Source: Enterobacter cancerogenus (GTDB lineage: Bacteria; Pseudomonadota; Gammaproteobacteria; Enterobacterales; Enterobacteriaceae). Taken from it: a stretch of 64,000 bases of DNA. The notes beneath the pieces were generated by a model. It saw only the letters and a list, made by a program, of their open reading frames with translations. It ran no database searches and was not told the DNA's origin. A program made the position numbers and the translations under genes. Shown piece by piece: positions 12,190 to 22,316 of the stretch; position 1 is the first letter of the stretch; every line of letters begins with the position of its first letter. Location: the NCBI GenBank assembly GCA_000773965.1, contig JRUP01000008.1, forward strand, positions 62,001 to 126,000. Direction: 5' to 3'.

Positions 12190-15083
12190 TGCGCGTCACT
12201 CTTAACCGGCAGGGATTGCTGTAGCTTCTCCACCTGATCCCAGGTCGTGAAGCCCGGCAGAGGTGCATAATCATCTTTGGTGGCGCCATCGTGGCTACCG
12301 CCAATCTGCGAAATCATCGCCATGCCCTGCTGTTCCAGCACCGCTTTATGGAAGAAATCGGCCACGCCCTGCGGCGTGAGCTTTTGAATCTGCTCGATGG
12401 CTTTTTCACGGGTATCGAAAGCAAAATTCTGCCGATTGAAGTCACGGCTGTAGCGATTCGCTTCTTCATCAAGCGTTTGCGGGCGCTGTTTTAAGTCGTT
12501 GATCAGCGCCTGCTGATACTGGGCAAAATCTTCCGGCTTCATGTCACGCAGGCGTTGCTCAGCCTGCGGATAGAACGCCTCGAAGCGCTGCATCAGATAC
12601 GCCGGCTGCTTGCTGTTACTTTGCAGCAGGAAGCCAATCCCCCACTGGCGACCAATCGGCATCTGATACGAGAACACCGCATAGCCCAACTGTTCCTGAG
12701 TGCGCAGTTGGTTATAGAACCAGGGTTGGACAATCTGGCTCAACATGGTGCTGTTGGCCATGCTTTGATACTCGTCGTAACCCAGTGGCACGTAGAGTGC
12801 TGCCAGTGCAGAATCCGTGCTGCTTCCTGCGGTTTGCAGGTTGGCTTTCATGGTTTTATCAATCACCACGTAATCGCTGTGCCAGTAACTGTGGCCATCG
12901 CTGTGCAACTGCTGTTGCAGGTCGGCACCCAGCTGTTTAACGCGATCGGCAGAGAGGTTGCCGACCACCATCATTTCCGGCGTGGCGTTGCGCAGTAACG
13001 CATCACGGTAATCCGTCACGTCTTTCAGTGTCAGATCTTTCACCAGCTTACGGCGTGTTTCACGCTGGGTGTAAGGCAGTTGCGATAGCATCTGCATCGG
13101 CTGAATCGCCTGCTCGAAGGCTTTGCCCTTCTCGGCGGCTTCCAGTCGATCAAGATACCAGGATTTTGCCTGTTCCAGCTGCTGTGCATCAGGCTGGAAG
13201 CTGGCGTAGCCCTCAACCAGTTTTTTCAGCAGTTCCGGTAAGCGCTGGGTAAAGCCACTGGCGCTAAATACGATGCCGTCATCTTCCCCCGTAGAGAAAC
13301 TGATGCCGCCCACCGATGCCTGCGAGTTCAACTCATCCAGCGCCACGCTGGAGAGATAATCATTCAGACCAAACAGCACCTGCTGACGCGCATCATTGAT
13401 GGCGGATTTATTACGCAGCGCCAGGGTGATGGCCGCTTTAGGTTCGCTGGCGTAAAACTGGCTCGGCATCCAGTAGATACGCATGCTGTCGCCGCTCGTG
13501 AGCGCTTCCGGATGCGTATACGTTTTGCCATCGCCAGGCATAATGGAGAAATCAGAAGGGATATACGGATTCAGCGTCGGCATCGACAGCTGAATCTGCG
13601 TACCACGCTGCTGCCAGTCACTGAACTGTGCATCACTGATTTTATCGACCTGGTAAGGCGCATTGACAAAATAGGCTTCTTTGTTGTGCGGCTCATTCGG
13701 GCTGATATACCAGATGCGGGCATTTTGCGGCGCCATCTCATCAAGACGAGATTTTATTGCCGCGGGATCGAAGTTATCCGCGAGGTACGGTGCATCCAAT
13801 GTGTGATCCACCGGCACGCGAAGCATGGTATCCACTAACCATTCGATGTAATCCATGTCGCGGGTGATCGACGGATAGCGGAAATCCAGCGCCAGCACAT
13901 GCGACACCTCATCGAAATAGCCCTTATCGATGCCTTTATTACGCAGCATGTCGAGGTAGCTAAAGATCGCCGCCACCACTTCATCACGCTGGGCCAGGCC
14001 TTTGTCGGTCAGGGAGACCGTGATAGCAAACACGCCGCTGTTGCGGTCTGTCATTGGGTCGGCACCGGCATTCACCCCGTCAGCCAGCCCCTGCTTTTGC
14101 AGCCAGTCGTTAAGAGTGTTTTTACTGCGGTTGCCCAGGATGTAGCTGATCAACGTATCGGTTTTGCTGCGGAACTGGTCGCTGTTGTTGGCGATGCGGA
14201 ATTCAACTTTAAGCTGTTTACGCGGTTGGGCAGGCACGTAGTGGATGATGATGCCTTTCTGCGCATCGGTCACCACCGGCACTTCGATTTTCGGTACGAT
14301 GGCCTGATGGTTAGCCACTCGTCCAAACGTCTGGACCGCAATGTCGGCCATTTCCGGCAGCGATTTGTTGCTGTATATCACCGCTTTCATCAGATTGGCG
14401 GAGTAGTGGCTGTGATAAAACTCGGTCAGCGCCTGATGCAAATTGCTGTCAGGCTTATCGCGCAGCGTATCAAGGTTACCGCCTGAGTAGCGGGAAGCTG
14501 GATGCGCTGGATTCAGAGTTTCCGCCCCGACCTGCGCCATACGCAGGCCGTCACGCGAACGCGCCATAGTGAGCTCTGCATTAACTGCATGACGCTCACG
14601 ATCGGCGTTGACCGGATCGAGCAAAGGCTCTGCAATGGCATCGGCCAGACGATCTACCGCCGGTTGCAGTGCATCGTTTTCCACTTCCAGATAGAACGCG
14701 GTGCGATAAGACGCGGTACTGGCATTGTGACTGCCGCCGTGCTTTTTCAGGAATTCGGCCAGATTATCCGGTTGCGGATAGCGTTTTGAGCCCATCAACA
14801 CCATATGTTCGGTATAGTGCGCCAGCCCTAGCTGCTGATTCGGATCGTCCAGCGAGCCGATAGGCAACGTCAGTGCGGCCAGTGATTTAGGCGCTTCTTT
14901 GTCAGACACCAGCAACACCGTCATACCGTTAGTCAGCGTGATGGCCTGATAACTGCGCGGATCGTGATCGCTTTTTCGAATCGTTTCATTGATGGGCTGC
15001 CAGCCGCGATCGCTATCGGCAAAGGCATTCAGCGCCAGCATGCTCAGCAGCAGCGCTCCCATCCAGCGTGCGTAAATCCGCAT
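12186..15083 (-). CDS. ptrA: Protease III (pitrilysin)
   Basis: A 965-residue periplasmic M16A zinc metalloprotease that degrades small peptides. A Sec signal peptide (residues 1 to about 22) ends near ALNAFADS. The inverted zinc motif HYTEH (HxxEH) lies near residue 89, with the downstream Glu region ending ERHAVNAELTMARS. The M16 half-repeats continue to the C-terminus. It sits between recC and recB, as in E. coli, and its stop overlaps the recB start by 4 bases, although its function is unrelated to recombination. Confidence 0.97.
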   Translation of the reverse strand: MRIYARWMGALLLSMLALNAFADSDRGWQPINETIRKSDHDPRSYQAITLTNGMTVLLVSDKEAPKSLAALTLPIGSLDDPNQQLGLAHYTEHMVLMGSKRYPQPDNLAEFLKKHGGSHNASTASYRTAFYLEVENDALQPAVDRLADAIAEPLLDPVNADRERHAVNAELTMARSRDGLRMAQVGAETLNPAHPASRYSGGNLDTLRDKPDSNLHQALTEFYHSHYSANLMKAVIYSNKSLPEMADIAVQTFGRVANHQAIVPKIEVPVVTDAQKGIIIHYVPAQPRKQLKVEFRIANNSDQFRSKTDTLISYILGNRSKNTLNDWLQKQGLADGVNAGADPMTDRNSGVFAITVSLTDKGLAQRDEVVAAIFSYLDMLRNKGIDKGYFDEVSHVLALDFRYPSITRDMDYIEWLVDTMLRVPVDHTLDAPYLADNFDPAAIKSRLDEMAPQNARIWYISPNEPHNKEAYFVNAPYQVDKISDAQFSDWQQRGTQIQLSMPTLNPYIPSDFSIMPGDGKTYTHPEALTSGDSMRIYWMPSQFYASEPKAAITLALRNKSAINDARQQVLFGLNDYLSSVALDELNSQASVGGISFSTGEDDGIVFSASGFTQRLPELLKKLVEGYASFQPDAQQLEQAKSWYLDRLEAAEKGKAFEQAIQPMQMLSQLPYTQRETRRKLVKDLTLKDVTDYRDALLRNATPEMMVVGNLSADRVKQLGADLQQQLHSDGHSYWHSDYVVIDKTMKANLQTAGSSTDSALAALYVPLGYDEYQSMANSTMLSQIVQPWFYNQLRTQEQLGYAVFSYQMPIGRQWGIGFLLQSNSKQPAYLMQRFEAFYPQAEQRLRDMKPEDFAQYQQALINDLKQRPQTLDEEANRYSRDFNRQNFAFDTREKAIEQIQKLTPQGVADFFHKAVLEQQGMAMISQIGGSHDGATKDDYAPLPGFTTWDQVEKLQQSLPVKSDAQ

Positions 15084-15107
15084 TTAAACCCCTTTCTTTA
15101 CCCTTTA

Positions 15108-15129
15108 CCGCTGGCTGTGTGCCCAGCGG
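15108..15129 (-). terminator. Small hairpin in the recC-ptrA gap
   Basis: A 7-bp stem CCGCTGG/CCAGCGG (15108-15114 with 15123-15129) lies in the 105-base gap between recC and ptrA. There is no T run after it on the minus strand, so termination is uncertain; it could be an mRNA processing or stability element. Confidence 0.35.
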
Positions 15130-15188
15130 CGCAATAGACAACTTTTTATGATTTTGGGAACTCCCGCAAAAGCGGCGTTACCCGATTG

Positions 15189-18100
15189 CTATTCATCATC
15201 TTGATGCGCAAGGCGCACCGGTAAATACCACTGGCGAGCGGCGGCAACAATTACCTGCACCACCTCATCATCCAGCGTACGGCTCAGGCGCTGCAGATAA
15301 GGATCGTTGCCTTCGCCCTCTACCTGAAAACCACCCTGCCAGGCTTGCAGCAATTTGTTCAATGCCTTTTTCTGCGTGGCGTCATCGTCCAGCAACTGGC
15401 CGGATTTTCGATCAAAACTGGCATCCAGCCACGCGCCACCCGATTTGTTCAGCAACATCAACGGTTCCGTCATCCCCGCCTGATAAGCCGTCACGTATTC
15501 GTTCAACAGTGACAGCGCAGACTCAGCGTCGATGGCTTTAAAACGCCAGCGGCTTTGTTTGCGCCCGTACATGCGGCTTTCTCCTTTGCCGCCCAGCGCG
15601 CAATAAACCAGATGCTCCAGCCACAATAGCAGGCCATCGTTCATGTTCAGCACGCCCGGACGCCAGCGTAATAACCCATCAGCTTGCACCTGGGTTAACC
15701 AGCCGGTCAACTGCACTCCGTTAAGCGGCAGATTGATTTCCCAACTCTCTGCGGGCTGACGCTGTCCGCTCACTTCCGCAGCCACTTCCTGCATCTCTTC
15801 GGTCTGGCTCTGCCAGAAAAGTTCCCCAAAAGCACCATACGGCAGATTACCTGCAGCACGATGACGCATATAAAGCCGCGAGGGATCCTCACCGTTGACC
15901 AGGGTATTCAGTAGCTGCGCATTGATTTGATAACGCTCCAGACTATCCGGAGCAAACGGCTCGCTGTCCGGCAATTCGCTCTCTTCCATCCAGAAAGCCA
16001 CGCCCAGCCGCTGCTGGAACCAGGCCCGTACCGGATGGCGCCAGAAGCGCAGCAGTTGTTCAAGCGAGAGCGTTTCCAGCGGCAGTGGCGGCAACTGTTG
16101 CACAAAGGCTGGCTGTGCCACGCCACTGGCGGTAGCTGCAGGCAACCACTCTGCGGCGAAGCTCTGGCCATAAGCGCCAGGGCGGAAGTTCTCTGCCGCA
16201 AAGGGCATGCGGCTATGCAGCTTCTGTAAATGCTCACGTACGCGCTGCTCGCTAACGTCCGGTTCGCACGCTTCGTCGCCCGGCAGACAAAAACTCTGAC
16301 CAAGATAATCCACCAACTCTGTCACCAGCACGGAGGGATAACGCTCGGTGTTGTCCTGAATCGCGCGGCCGATATAGCTGATGTAGAGCTGATGCTGTGC
16401 CGAAATCAGGGCTTCAAGGAACAGATAGCGGTCGTCATCACGGCGGCTGCGATCGCCTTTGCGTGCCTGCTGCTGCATCAGGTCAAAACCGAGCGGCGCC
16501 AGCGTGCGTGGATAGACACCATCGTTCATCCCCAGCAAACAGACGACTTTGAACGGAATCGAACGCATTGGCATCAGGGTACAGAAGTTTATCGGCCCGG
16601 CCAGGAAGCGCTGACTGATACGCTGCTGATCGAGGCGCGAGCGCAACTCATCACGCAGTAAGGTGACGGGAATCGGTTGCTGATAATCAGCCTGCGTGCC
16701 CTGCTCAATAATCTGTTTCCACTGGGTTTCAACCAGCAGTAATGCTGCGTCGCTTTCGGCATCGCCGTTGAAGAAGCTATCGATCAGCTCGCGGCACAGC
16801 GGCAGCCACTCCGGTAGCGTACGCTCACCGGTCAGTCGGGAGCGCCACGCCTCTAAGCGAGAGAGTAATTCGGCCAGATGCCCGGCCAGTTCGGCAATTA
16901 ACCCGCTGGATTCGTCGTAAGGCAGAATACCCTGCCAGTCACCGTTACGGCTTTCCAGTGCATAGCCCAATAGCATGCGCTGCAGGCCAAAGCGCCAGGT
17001 ATGTTGACCGGTGGCAGGCAGTGCCAATGCTTCGACGCTGGCATCATCCAGCCCCCAGCGAATACCGGATTCCATCACCCAGCGGCGCAGCAGGCGCAGA
17101 CCGCTTTCATCCACCGAGAAGCGCTGCGCCAGCGCAGGCACTTCCAGCAGCGCCAGCACCTCTTCGGAAGCAAAGCGGCTGTCTGGCAGCGCCAGCAAGC
17201 TTAATAGGGCCAGAATCGCCGGATGGGCCTGACTGGCGCGGCGATCCGAGATGGCAAACGGCAGATAACGATCCGCTGGCGCACTGGCAAATGCCGCCTG
17301 AATAAAAGGCGCATAGCTATCGATATCCGCCACCATCACGATGATGTCACGCGGCTTCAGGTCGGGATCGGCTTCCATCAGCGCCAGCAGATGATCCTGT
17401 AACACTTCCACTTCACGCTGAGCGCTATGACATACCTGCAGCGTGATGGTGCGATCGTTGGGATCCAGCACTCGTTTCTTACTGCTGTTACCCAGTTCAT
17501 CGGCATGCAAACCGATCACGGCGTGGTCATCAAGGTTAAGCAGATCGGCTTGCAGACTGTGCAGCAGGTTGTCCTGCGGCATATCAACAAAGGCATCAAT
17601 ATCGTTAGCGGCGGATTCCATCTGACTCAGCAGAAACAGATTATCGCGCCCCAGTTTGCCCCACGAGGCCAATAATGGATTGGTAAGTTGCTGCTCGCCG
17701 AGTTCATTGAACAGCGTTGGGGCAGCCTCGGGATCGCGGAACAGCGACTGCGCTTCGTCAGACTGCATGCGGCGACGTTTGCGGCTCTGCAATTTCGCGA
17801 GGAAAGCGTAATCCTGAATATCGCCCCAGTAGTGGCGGCAGGGATTGGTAAACAGCAGATGAATATCGATATGGCGGCCAAGCGCTTCCAGCGCCTGCAA
17901 ATACACCGGCGGCAGCGCGGAGATACCACAAATAAACACGCGCTGCGGCAATCCCGCCGGTGGCATTTCGGCCCGCTCCAGCGCCTGGATAAAACGCGCA
18001 TACAGATTGGCACGATGCCACATCGGCTGGCCTAGCTGTTCGGTGAACGCCACCAAATCCCGCCACAGCGGTGCCTGCCACTGCTGGGCATCACTCAGGC

Positions 18101-18569
18101 CATCAATGAGTTCTCCGCGTTCCCAACTGTTGAGCCAGTCAGATCGATACACCAGATACTGGTCAAACAGATCGGCCACGCGGGCGCTGAGCTGATAAAG
18201 CTTGCGCTTGTCATCGTCATCATTGAGGTAGTGACGCAACGGCTGAAACGCCTCCTGCTCCAGCAAGGTGGGCAAGCGATGCATCAATTTCCAGCTCATG
18301 CTGGCTTTAGTGAAAGCGCTCTCCTCTGGAATGCCGGGCAGCACTTTGACAAACATGTTCCAGATAAAGGTCGCAGGGAGCGGAAAGTCGATATTCGCTG
18401 CAATACCAAAACTGTTTGCCAGTTCCATCTGCAGCCACTGCGCCATGCCGGGGCTTTGCACCAGCACCTGTTCGGCCGCGAGCGCATCGTTGAGCGGCTG
18501 GTTTTCAATCAGAATACCTGCCAGATTTTTCAACAGATCGAGCTGATTGGAGTGGTAAACCCGGAACAT
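15189..18569 (-). CDS. recC: RecBCD enzyme subunit RecC (Chi recognition)
   Basis: A 1126-residue subunit (E. coli 1122) that holds the complex together, splits the DNA strands and reads Chi. It has an inactive helicase-like fold: the N-terminus LAGILIENQPLNDALAAEQVLVQSPGMAQWLQ lacks a functional Walker A, and an inactive nuclease-like fold forms the C-terminus. The conserved blocks VVCLLGMNDGVYPR and RSRRDDDRYLFLEALISAQ are visible. It is the first gene of the recC-ptrA-recB-recD array and is separated from ppdC by about 80 bases. Confidence 0.97.
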   Translation of the reverse strand: MFRVYHSNQLDLLKNLAGILIENQPLNDALAAEQVLVQSPGMAQWLQMELANSFGIAANIDFPLPATFIWNMFVKVLPGIPEESAFTKASMSWKLMHRLPTLLEQEAFQPLRHYLNDDDDKRKLYQLSARVADLFDQYLVYRSDWLNSWERGELIDGLSDAQQWQAPLWRDLVAFTEQLGQPMWHRANLYARFIQALERAEMPPAGLPQRVFICGISALPPVYLQALEALGRHIDIHLLFTNPCRHYWGDIQDYAFLAKLQSRKRRRMQSDEAQSLFRDPEAAPTLFNELGEQQLTNPLLASWGKLGRDNLFLLSQMESAANDIDAFVDMPQDNLLHSLQADLLNLDDHAVIGLHADELGNSSKKRVLDPNDRTITLQVCHSAQREVEVLQDHLLALMEADPDLKPRDIIVMVADIDSYAPFIQAAFASAPADRYLPFAISDRRASQAHPAILALLSLLALPDSRFASEEVLALLEVPALAQRFSVDESGLRLLRRWVMESGIRWGLDDASVEALALPATGQHTWRFGLQRMLLGYALESRNGDWQGILPYDESSGLIAELAGHLAELLSRLEAWRSRLTGERTLPEWLPLCRELIDSFFNGDAESDAALLLVETQWKQIIEQGTQADYQQPIPVTLLRDELRSRLDQQRISQRFLAGPINFCTLMPMRSIPFKVVCLLGMNDGVYPRTLAPLGFDLMQQQARKGDRSRRDDDRYLFLEALISAQHQLYISYIGRAIQDNTERYPSVLVTELVDYLGQSFCLPGDEACEPDVSEQRVREHLQKLHSRMPFAAENFRPGAYGQSFAAEWLPAATASGVAQPAFVQQLPPLPLETLSLEQLLRFWRHPVRAWFQQRLGVAFWMEESELPDSEPFAPDSLERYQINAQLLNTLVNGEDPSRLYMRHRAAGNLPYGAFGELFWQSQTEEMQEVAAEVSGQRQPAESWEINLPLNGVQLTGWLTQVQADGLLRWRPGVLNMNDGLLLWLEHLVYCALGGKGESRMYGRKQSRWRFKAIDAESALSLLNEYVTAYQAGMTEPLMLLNKSGGAWLDASFDRKSGQLLDDDATQKKALNKLLQAWQGGFQVEGEGNDPYLQRLSRTLDDEVVQVIVAAARQWYLPVRLAHQDDE

Positions 18570-18648
18570 AAATCTCCTTGAGAGGGAAAACAGCGCAGCC
18601 TGGTCACTCTACCCTGTATCGCTAACGATGCCTATCACCGAGGTCACC

Positions 18649-18987
18649 TTAGTGACAATTGAGCTGGGCCAGACTGGCACTGCGCTGTTGTGAGCTCGTC
18701 ACCGTGACGCGCTCCAGCACGCATCCTATGCCCACACTCTGCTGCTGACGATCGATCTGCCAGCCCGCCACCTCGCGCCCGAGCAAGGCTTGTCCGGCAA
18801 CCTGCCACGCCTGGCGCTGCTGCCACTGCTGACTAAATCCCAGGGCCAGCGCCCGATGGTATTGCAACAGCGTGCTGATGGTCATCGCCAGCAGCAGCAT
18901 CGCTACCAGCGTTTCTGCCAGGCTAAAGCCCTGCTGATCTTGCCTGCGGCTGGCAGTGCTCCGGTTTAGACAATGGACAGTAGTCAA
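18649..18987 (-). CDS. ppdC: Prepilin-type protein PpdC
   Basis: A short pseudopilin-like protein with the prepilin peptidase site QQG/FSLAETLVAML followed by a hydrophobic helix. Partner in E. coli: last of the ppdA-ppdB-ygdB-ppdC cluster between thyA and recC. The start is unclear: there is no ATG or GTG near the processing site; the closest in-frame candidate is TTG at 18987, and the next ATG (19065) would give a long unusual leader. Either choice overlaps ygdB. Cys pairs near the C-terminus may form a disulfide. Confidence 0.7.
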   Translation of the reverse strand: MTTVHCLNRSTASRRQDQQGFSLAETLVAMLLLAMTISTLLQYHRALALGFSQQWQQRQAWQVAGQALLGREVAGWQIDRQQQSVGIGCVLERVTVTSSQQRSASLAQLNCH

Positions 18988-19351
18988 TCCAGCCGTGCGC
19001 CTCGGGTTGCAGCCGATGGCTGCGTGGTGAGACCCATTGCCAGAGGCGGAGATCACTCTTTTCATCCTGACCCGATAACAGCGCATTGCCCTCCTCCATC
19101 TGCAATAAGCAGCTTAACCACTGGTGCGCGGACTGTTGCTGACATTGCCAGCCGGACGCCGCTGGCCAACTCTGCATCAGCCCCCATTGCAGCGCAGCCT
19201 GTGCCTGCGCAAAATCTTTATGATGCTGCTGCGTATCGGCCAACAGCACCATGCCCTGTGACAACTGCGTGCGCGTGGCATGCAGCGTCAGGCTGCCGAG
19301 CAGTAACAGCATCAACACCATGCCCAGCGTGCTGTTGCCGTGCTGGCTCAT
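18923..19351 (-). CDS. ygdB: YgdB family type II/IV pilus-related protein
   Basis: A 142-residue protein with one N-terminal hydrophobic segment (STLGMVLMLLLLGSLTL) and Cys residues in its globular part. It resembles E. coli YgdB (DUF2509) in position and in the segment GWIDYCPLSKPEHCQ. Its start overlaps ppdB by 4 bases and its end overlaps ppdC. Its role is not established; the context suggests a minor-pilin accessory. Confidence 0.8.
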   Translation of the reverse strand: MSQHGNSTLGMVLMLLLLGSLTLHATRTQLSQGMVLLADTQQHHKDFAQAQAALQWGLMQSWPAASGWQCQQQSAHQWLSCLLQMEEGNALLSGQDEKSDLRLWQWVSPRSHRLQPEAHGWIDYCPLSKPEHCQPQARSAGL

Positions 19352-19887
19352 AAGTTTCGTCCTTCAATCCAGTGCTCAACCTGCAGGCTTTGTATACCCG
19401 ATCGCCCCGTCAGATGGAGCATTAACCGGGTGCCTTGCCGCACCACGCTAAAATGTTCGATGGTGAGGAAAGCGGGATCGGTTAGGCGTTCCCAACCGTT
19501 GCCGTTGCAGTTATCCACTGCGCGCTGCATTTCCAGCTGCCCGCTGCGCAACCGATAGCCGTAAAAATCACTGTCACTGCTGCCCACATTTTCCCAGCGC
19601 CCATTGCTGTTTTCATCCCAGCGCAGCAATACACAGCTGCCACTCGCAGCCAGAGTCAGTGCGGGACCAGTACATTGCCCACGACAATATCCCGCGCGCT
19701 GTAACGCTTTTTGCAGCGTATGAGAAAGCTGCTGTAGCTCCTGCTGCAATTGCACACGCTGCTGCAGGCGCAGATTTTGCTCCAGCAGTAGCGGCAAAAA
19801 TCGCCCCACGCTGACCATCAATATCGCCCCCACCGACAGCGCAATCAGCATCTCCAGCAGGCTGAAACCGGCCTCCGCTACTCGCAC
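19348..19887 (-). CDS. ppdB: Prepilin peptidase-dependent protein PpdB
   Basis: A 179-residue minor pseudopilin: short leader MRVAEAG, cleavage site G/FSLLEML, hydrophobic helix to about residue 30, then a coiled-coil-like Gln/Leu-rich stretch and a Cys-containing globular domain. It overlaps ppdA by 10 bases and ygdB by 4. Part of the initiation complex for type IV-like pili in related organisms. Confidence 0.88.
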   Translation of the reverse strand: MRVAEAGFSLLEMLIALSVGAILMVSVGRFLPLLLEQNLRLQQRVQLQQELQQLSHTLQKALQRAGYCRGQCTGPALTLAASGSCVLLRWDENSNGRWENVGSSDSDFYGYRLRSGQLEMQRAVDNCNGNGWERLTDPAFLTIEHFSVVRQGTRLMLHLTGRSGIQSLQVEHWIEGRNL

Positions 19888-20348
19888 CCTTTTTCTCCCG
19901 TCTGGCAGGCGCGAATACGTGCTCGCGCAGAGATAATCACCCGCCAGCGACCGGCCGCATTTTCAATCTCAATGCTGCCAGGGCGCGCCACGTCACGCCG
20001 TCCAAAGAACCCCGGCTCGCCGATGATGGCACTGAAGCGCACCCCGGCATGCGGCGGTGCTAGCCACCAGCGTGAAGGCAGTTCACAGCCCTCCGCCGGT
20101 TTTACACCTACGCCCAAACAGCCGCGTTCGCCGGGAATCAGCCACAAATTGAGATCGCTGTTATGCCAGTTAGCATGGGCGCGCAGCCGTAACAGAAAAC
20201 CCTGCAGCTGCTGCACGCTATCGCGCAGTTGTTGATGCTGTTGCCAGCGCTGCCAACTGTGAAGAGCACCGAGGCTGAGTATTCCCGCGATGACCATCAC
20301 CAGTAGCAGCTCCGGTAGGGTGAAACCGAGGTTTGCGTGTTTGTTCAT
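19878..20348 (-). CDS. ppdA: Prepilin peptidase-dependent protein PpdA
   Basis: A 156-residue GspH/FimT-like pseudopilin. The ATG at 20348 gives leader MNKHANLG followed by the cleavage site G/FTLPELLLVMVIAGIL. The in-frame sequence further upstream has no pilin character and runs into the thyA terminator. First gene of the four-gene prepilin cluster, 180 bases downstream of thyA. Confidence 0.88.
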   Translation of the reverse strand: MNKHANLGFTLPELLLVMVIAGILSLGALHSWQRWQQHQQLRDSVQQLQGFLLRLRAHANWHNSDLNLWLIPGERGCLGVGVKPAEGCELPSRWWLAPPHAGVRFSAIIGEPGFFGRRDVARPGSIEIENAAGRWRVIISARARIRACQTGEKGCE

Positions 20349-20480
20349 GGCAGCCAATGTGCGCTTCAATCGAACAGGCAACAAGGCATCAAGCGGCAGG
20401 ATGGAAAGCATCGCGCAGGCTGTTTTCGCGCGGTACAGGCAGAGACAAATTTTTGCGAGGAGGATACAGATAACAGAGAT

Positions 20481-20508
20481 AAAAAAGCCCCGCACAGTGG
20501 CAGGGCTT
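20481..20508 (-). terminator. Intrinsic terminator of thyA
   Basis: On the minus strand, AAGCCC, an 11-base loop region and GGGGCTT are followed by six T. It lies 20 bases after the thyA stop codon, so lgt-thyA transcription should end here before ppdA. Confidence 0.85.
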
Positions 20509-20528
20509 CGGGGTCATCACTGGCGTAT

Positions 20529-21323
20529 TTACACCGCAACCGGCGCTTTAATGGCCGGATGCGGGTCGTAACCCTCAATCTCAAAATCTTCGAAATTGTA
20601 GTCGAAAATAGAAGCAGGTTTACGTTTGATCACCAGTTTCGGCAGCGGGCGTGGCTCGCGCGTCAGCTGCAGCTGTGCCTGTTCCAGATGATTGCTGTAC
20701 AGATGCGTGTCGCCACCGGTCCAGACAAAATCACCCACTTCCAGATCGCACTGCTGCGCCACCATATGCACCAACAGCGCATAGCTGGCGATATTGAACG
20801 GCAGACCAAGGAAGATATCGCACGAGCGCTGATAGAGCTGGCAAGAGAGCTTGCCGTTTGCCACGTAGAACTGGAAGAAGGCATGACAGGGTGCCAGCGC
20901 CATCTGATCCAGCTCGCCCACGTTCCATGCCGATACAATGATGCGGCGTGAATCGGGATCGCGCTTCAACTGTTCAATCACTTTGCTAATCTGGTCGATC
21001 TCTTCGCCTGACGCACAGCCCCAACTGCGCCACTGCTTACCGTAGACCGGACCTAAATCGCCGTTCTCATCCGCCCACTCGTCCCAAATCGTCACCTTGT
21101 TATCTTTCAGGTAGCTGATATTGGTTTCGCCTTTCAGGAACCACAGCAGTTCATGAATGATCGAACGCAGGTGCACTTTCTTGGTGGTGACCAGTGGAAA
21201 ACCATCCTGCAAATTGAAACGCATCTGGTGGCCGAAAATCGACAGGGTGCCTGTACCGGTACGGTCGGCTTTCTCTGCGCCTTCATTCAGCACATGTTGC
21301 ATTAAATCCAGATACTGTTTCAT
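20529..21323 (-). CDS. thyA: Thymidylate synthase
   Basis: A 264-residue enzyme, identical in length to E. coli ThyA, that methylates dUMP to dTMP using methylene-tetrahydrofolate. The catalytic Cys is in [14 protein letters not shown] (about residue 146); [16 protein letters not shown] and [20 protein letters not shown] are the conserved folate and dUMP-binding blocks. Its ATG overlaps the lgt stop codon by 4 bases (ATGA), so the two genes are co-translated. Confidence 0.98.
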   Translation of the reverse strand: MKQYLDLMQHVLNEGAEKADRTGTGTLSIFGHQMRFNLQDGFPLVTTKKVHLRSIIHELLWFLKGETNISYLKDNKVTIWDEWADENGDLGPVYGKQWRSWGCASGEEIDQISKVIEQLKRDPDSRRIIVSAWNVGELDQMALAPCHAFFQFYVANGKLSCQLYQRSCDIFLGLPFNIASYALLVHMVAQQCDLEVGDFVWTGGDTHLYSNHLEQAQLQLTREPRPLPKLVIKRKPASIFDYNFEDFEIEGYDPHPAIKAPVAV

Positions 21324-22201
21324 TTTACCTCACGAGTTTGTTGCTGCGGACGACGACGGAACGCCCAGATCATCATAATCACACCGGCCAGAATCATTGG
21401 GATCGAGAGAATCTGCCCCATGCTGATGCCGCCTTCAAACAGGCCAAGTTGGGCATCCGGCTGACGGAAGAACTCGACGATGATGCGGAAAGCGCCATAG
21501 CCAATCAGGAACAGGCCAGAGACACTGCCCATCGGGCGCGGCTTGCGAATAAACAGGTTGAGGATGATGAACAGCACGATACCTTCGAGGAACAGCTCAT
21601 ACAGCTGTGAAGGATGGCGCGGCAATACACCGTAAGTGCTCAGCAGTTGCTGATACTGCGGGTTGTTGGCCGCCAGCGCGATATCTTCACTGCGCGAACC
21701 CGGGAACAGCATCGCAAATTTGAAATTGGGATCGACACGGCCCCACAGCTCACCGTTGATGAAGTTACCGAGACGACCGGCACCCAAACCAAACGGAATC
21801 AATGGTGCAATGAAATCAGATACCTGGAAGAACGTACGTTTGGTGCGGCGCGCAAACACCAGCATCACCACGATCACCCCAATCAAGCCACCGTGGAACG
21901 ACATACCGCCATCCCAGACTTTGAACAGATAGAGTGGATTATCGAGGAACAGCGGCAGGTTATAGAACAGCACGTAGCCGATACGGCCACCGAGGAACAC
22001 GCCGAGGAAGCCCGCGTACAGCAGGTTTTCCACTTCTTCTTTTTTCCAGCCGCTGCCGGGTTTGTTGGCTCGGCGCACCGCCAGCCACATAGCAAATACA
22101 AAGCCCACCAGATACATCAAACCGTACCAGTGAAGCGAAATCGGTCCGATGGAGAAAATTACCGGATCGAATTGGGGAAACGAAATGTAGCCGTTAGTCA
22201 T
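21320..22201 (-). CDS. lgt: Phosphatidylglycerol-prolipoprotein diacylglyceryl transferase
   Basis: A 293-residue, seven-helix inner-membrane enzyme that adds diacylglycerol to the lipobox cysteine, the first step of lipoprotein maturation. Signature blocks seen: [11 protein letters not shown] and the Lgt signature [14 protein letters not shown]. Length is like E. coli Lgt (291). Upstream of thyA in one unit. Several lipoproteins in this window (MltA, YgdR, the AcrA-like adaptor, both outer-membrane factors, the serine protease) would be substrates. Confidence 0.97.
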   Translation of the reverse strand: MTNGYISFPQFDPVIFSIGPISLHWYGLMYLVGFVFAMWLAVRRANKPGSGWKKEEVENLLYAGFLGVFLGGRIGYVLFYNLPLFLDNPLYLFKVWDGGMSFHGGLIGVIVVMLVFARRTKRTFFQVSDFIAPLIPFGLGAGRLGNFINGELWGRVDPNFKFAMLFPGSRSEDIALAANNPQYQQLLSTYGVLPRHPSQLYELFLEGIVLFIILNLFIRKPRPMGSVSGLFLIGYGAFRIIVEFFRQPDAQLGLFEGGISMGQILSIPMILAGVIMMIWAFRRRPQQQTREVK

Positions 22202-22316
22202 CTTTCACCATCGTTTTTTCTGCCCTGAAACGGGTCTGGCTAAGGGGTCATACCATAAAAGGCTGCGCATGATAGCACAGCCGCTTTTCACAATTGCCGT
22301 GGAAATGTAAACGCCG

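Noticed and set aside
21614-22228. A 204-codon plus-strand frame opposite lgt
   Set aside because: Antisense shadow of a conserved membrane enzyme; composition typical of reverse-complement membrane helices.
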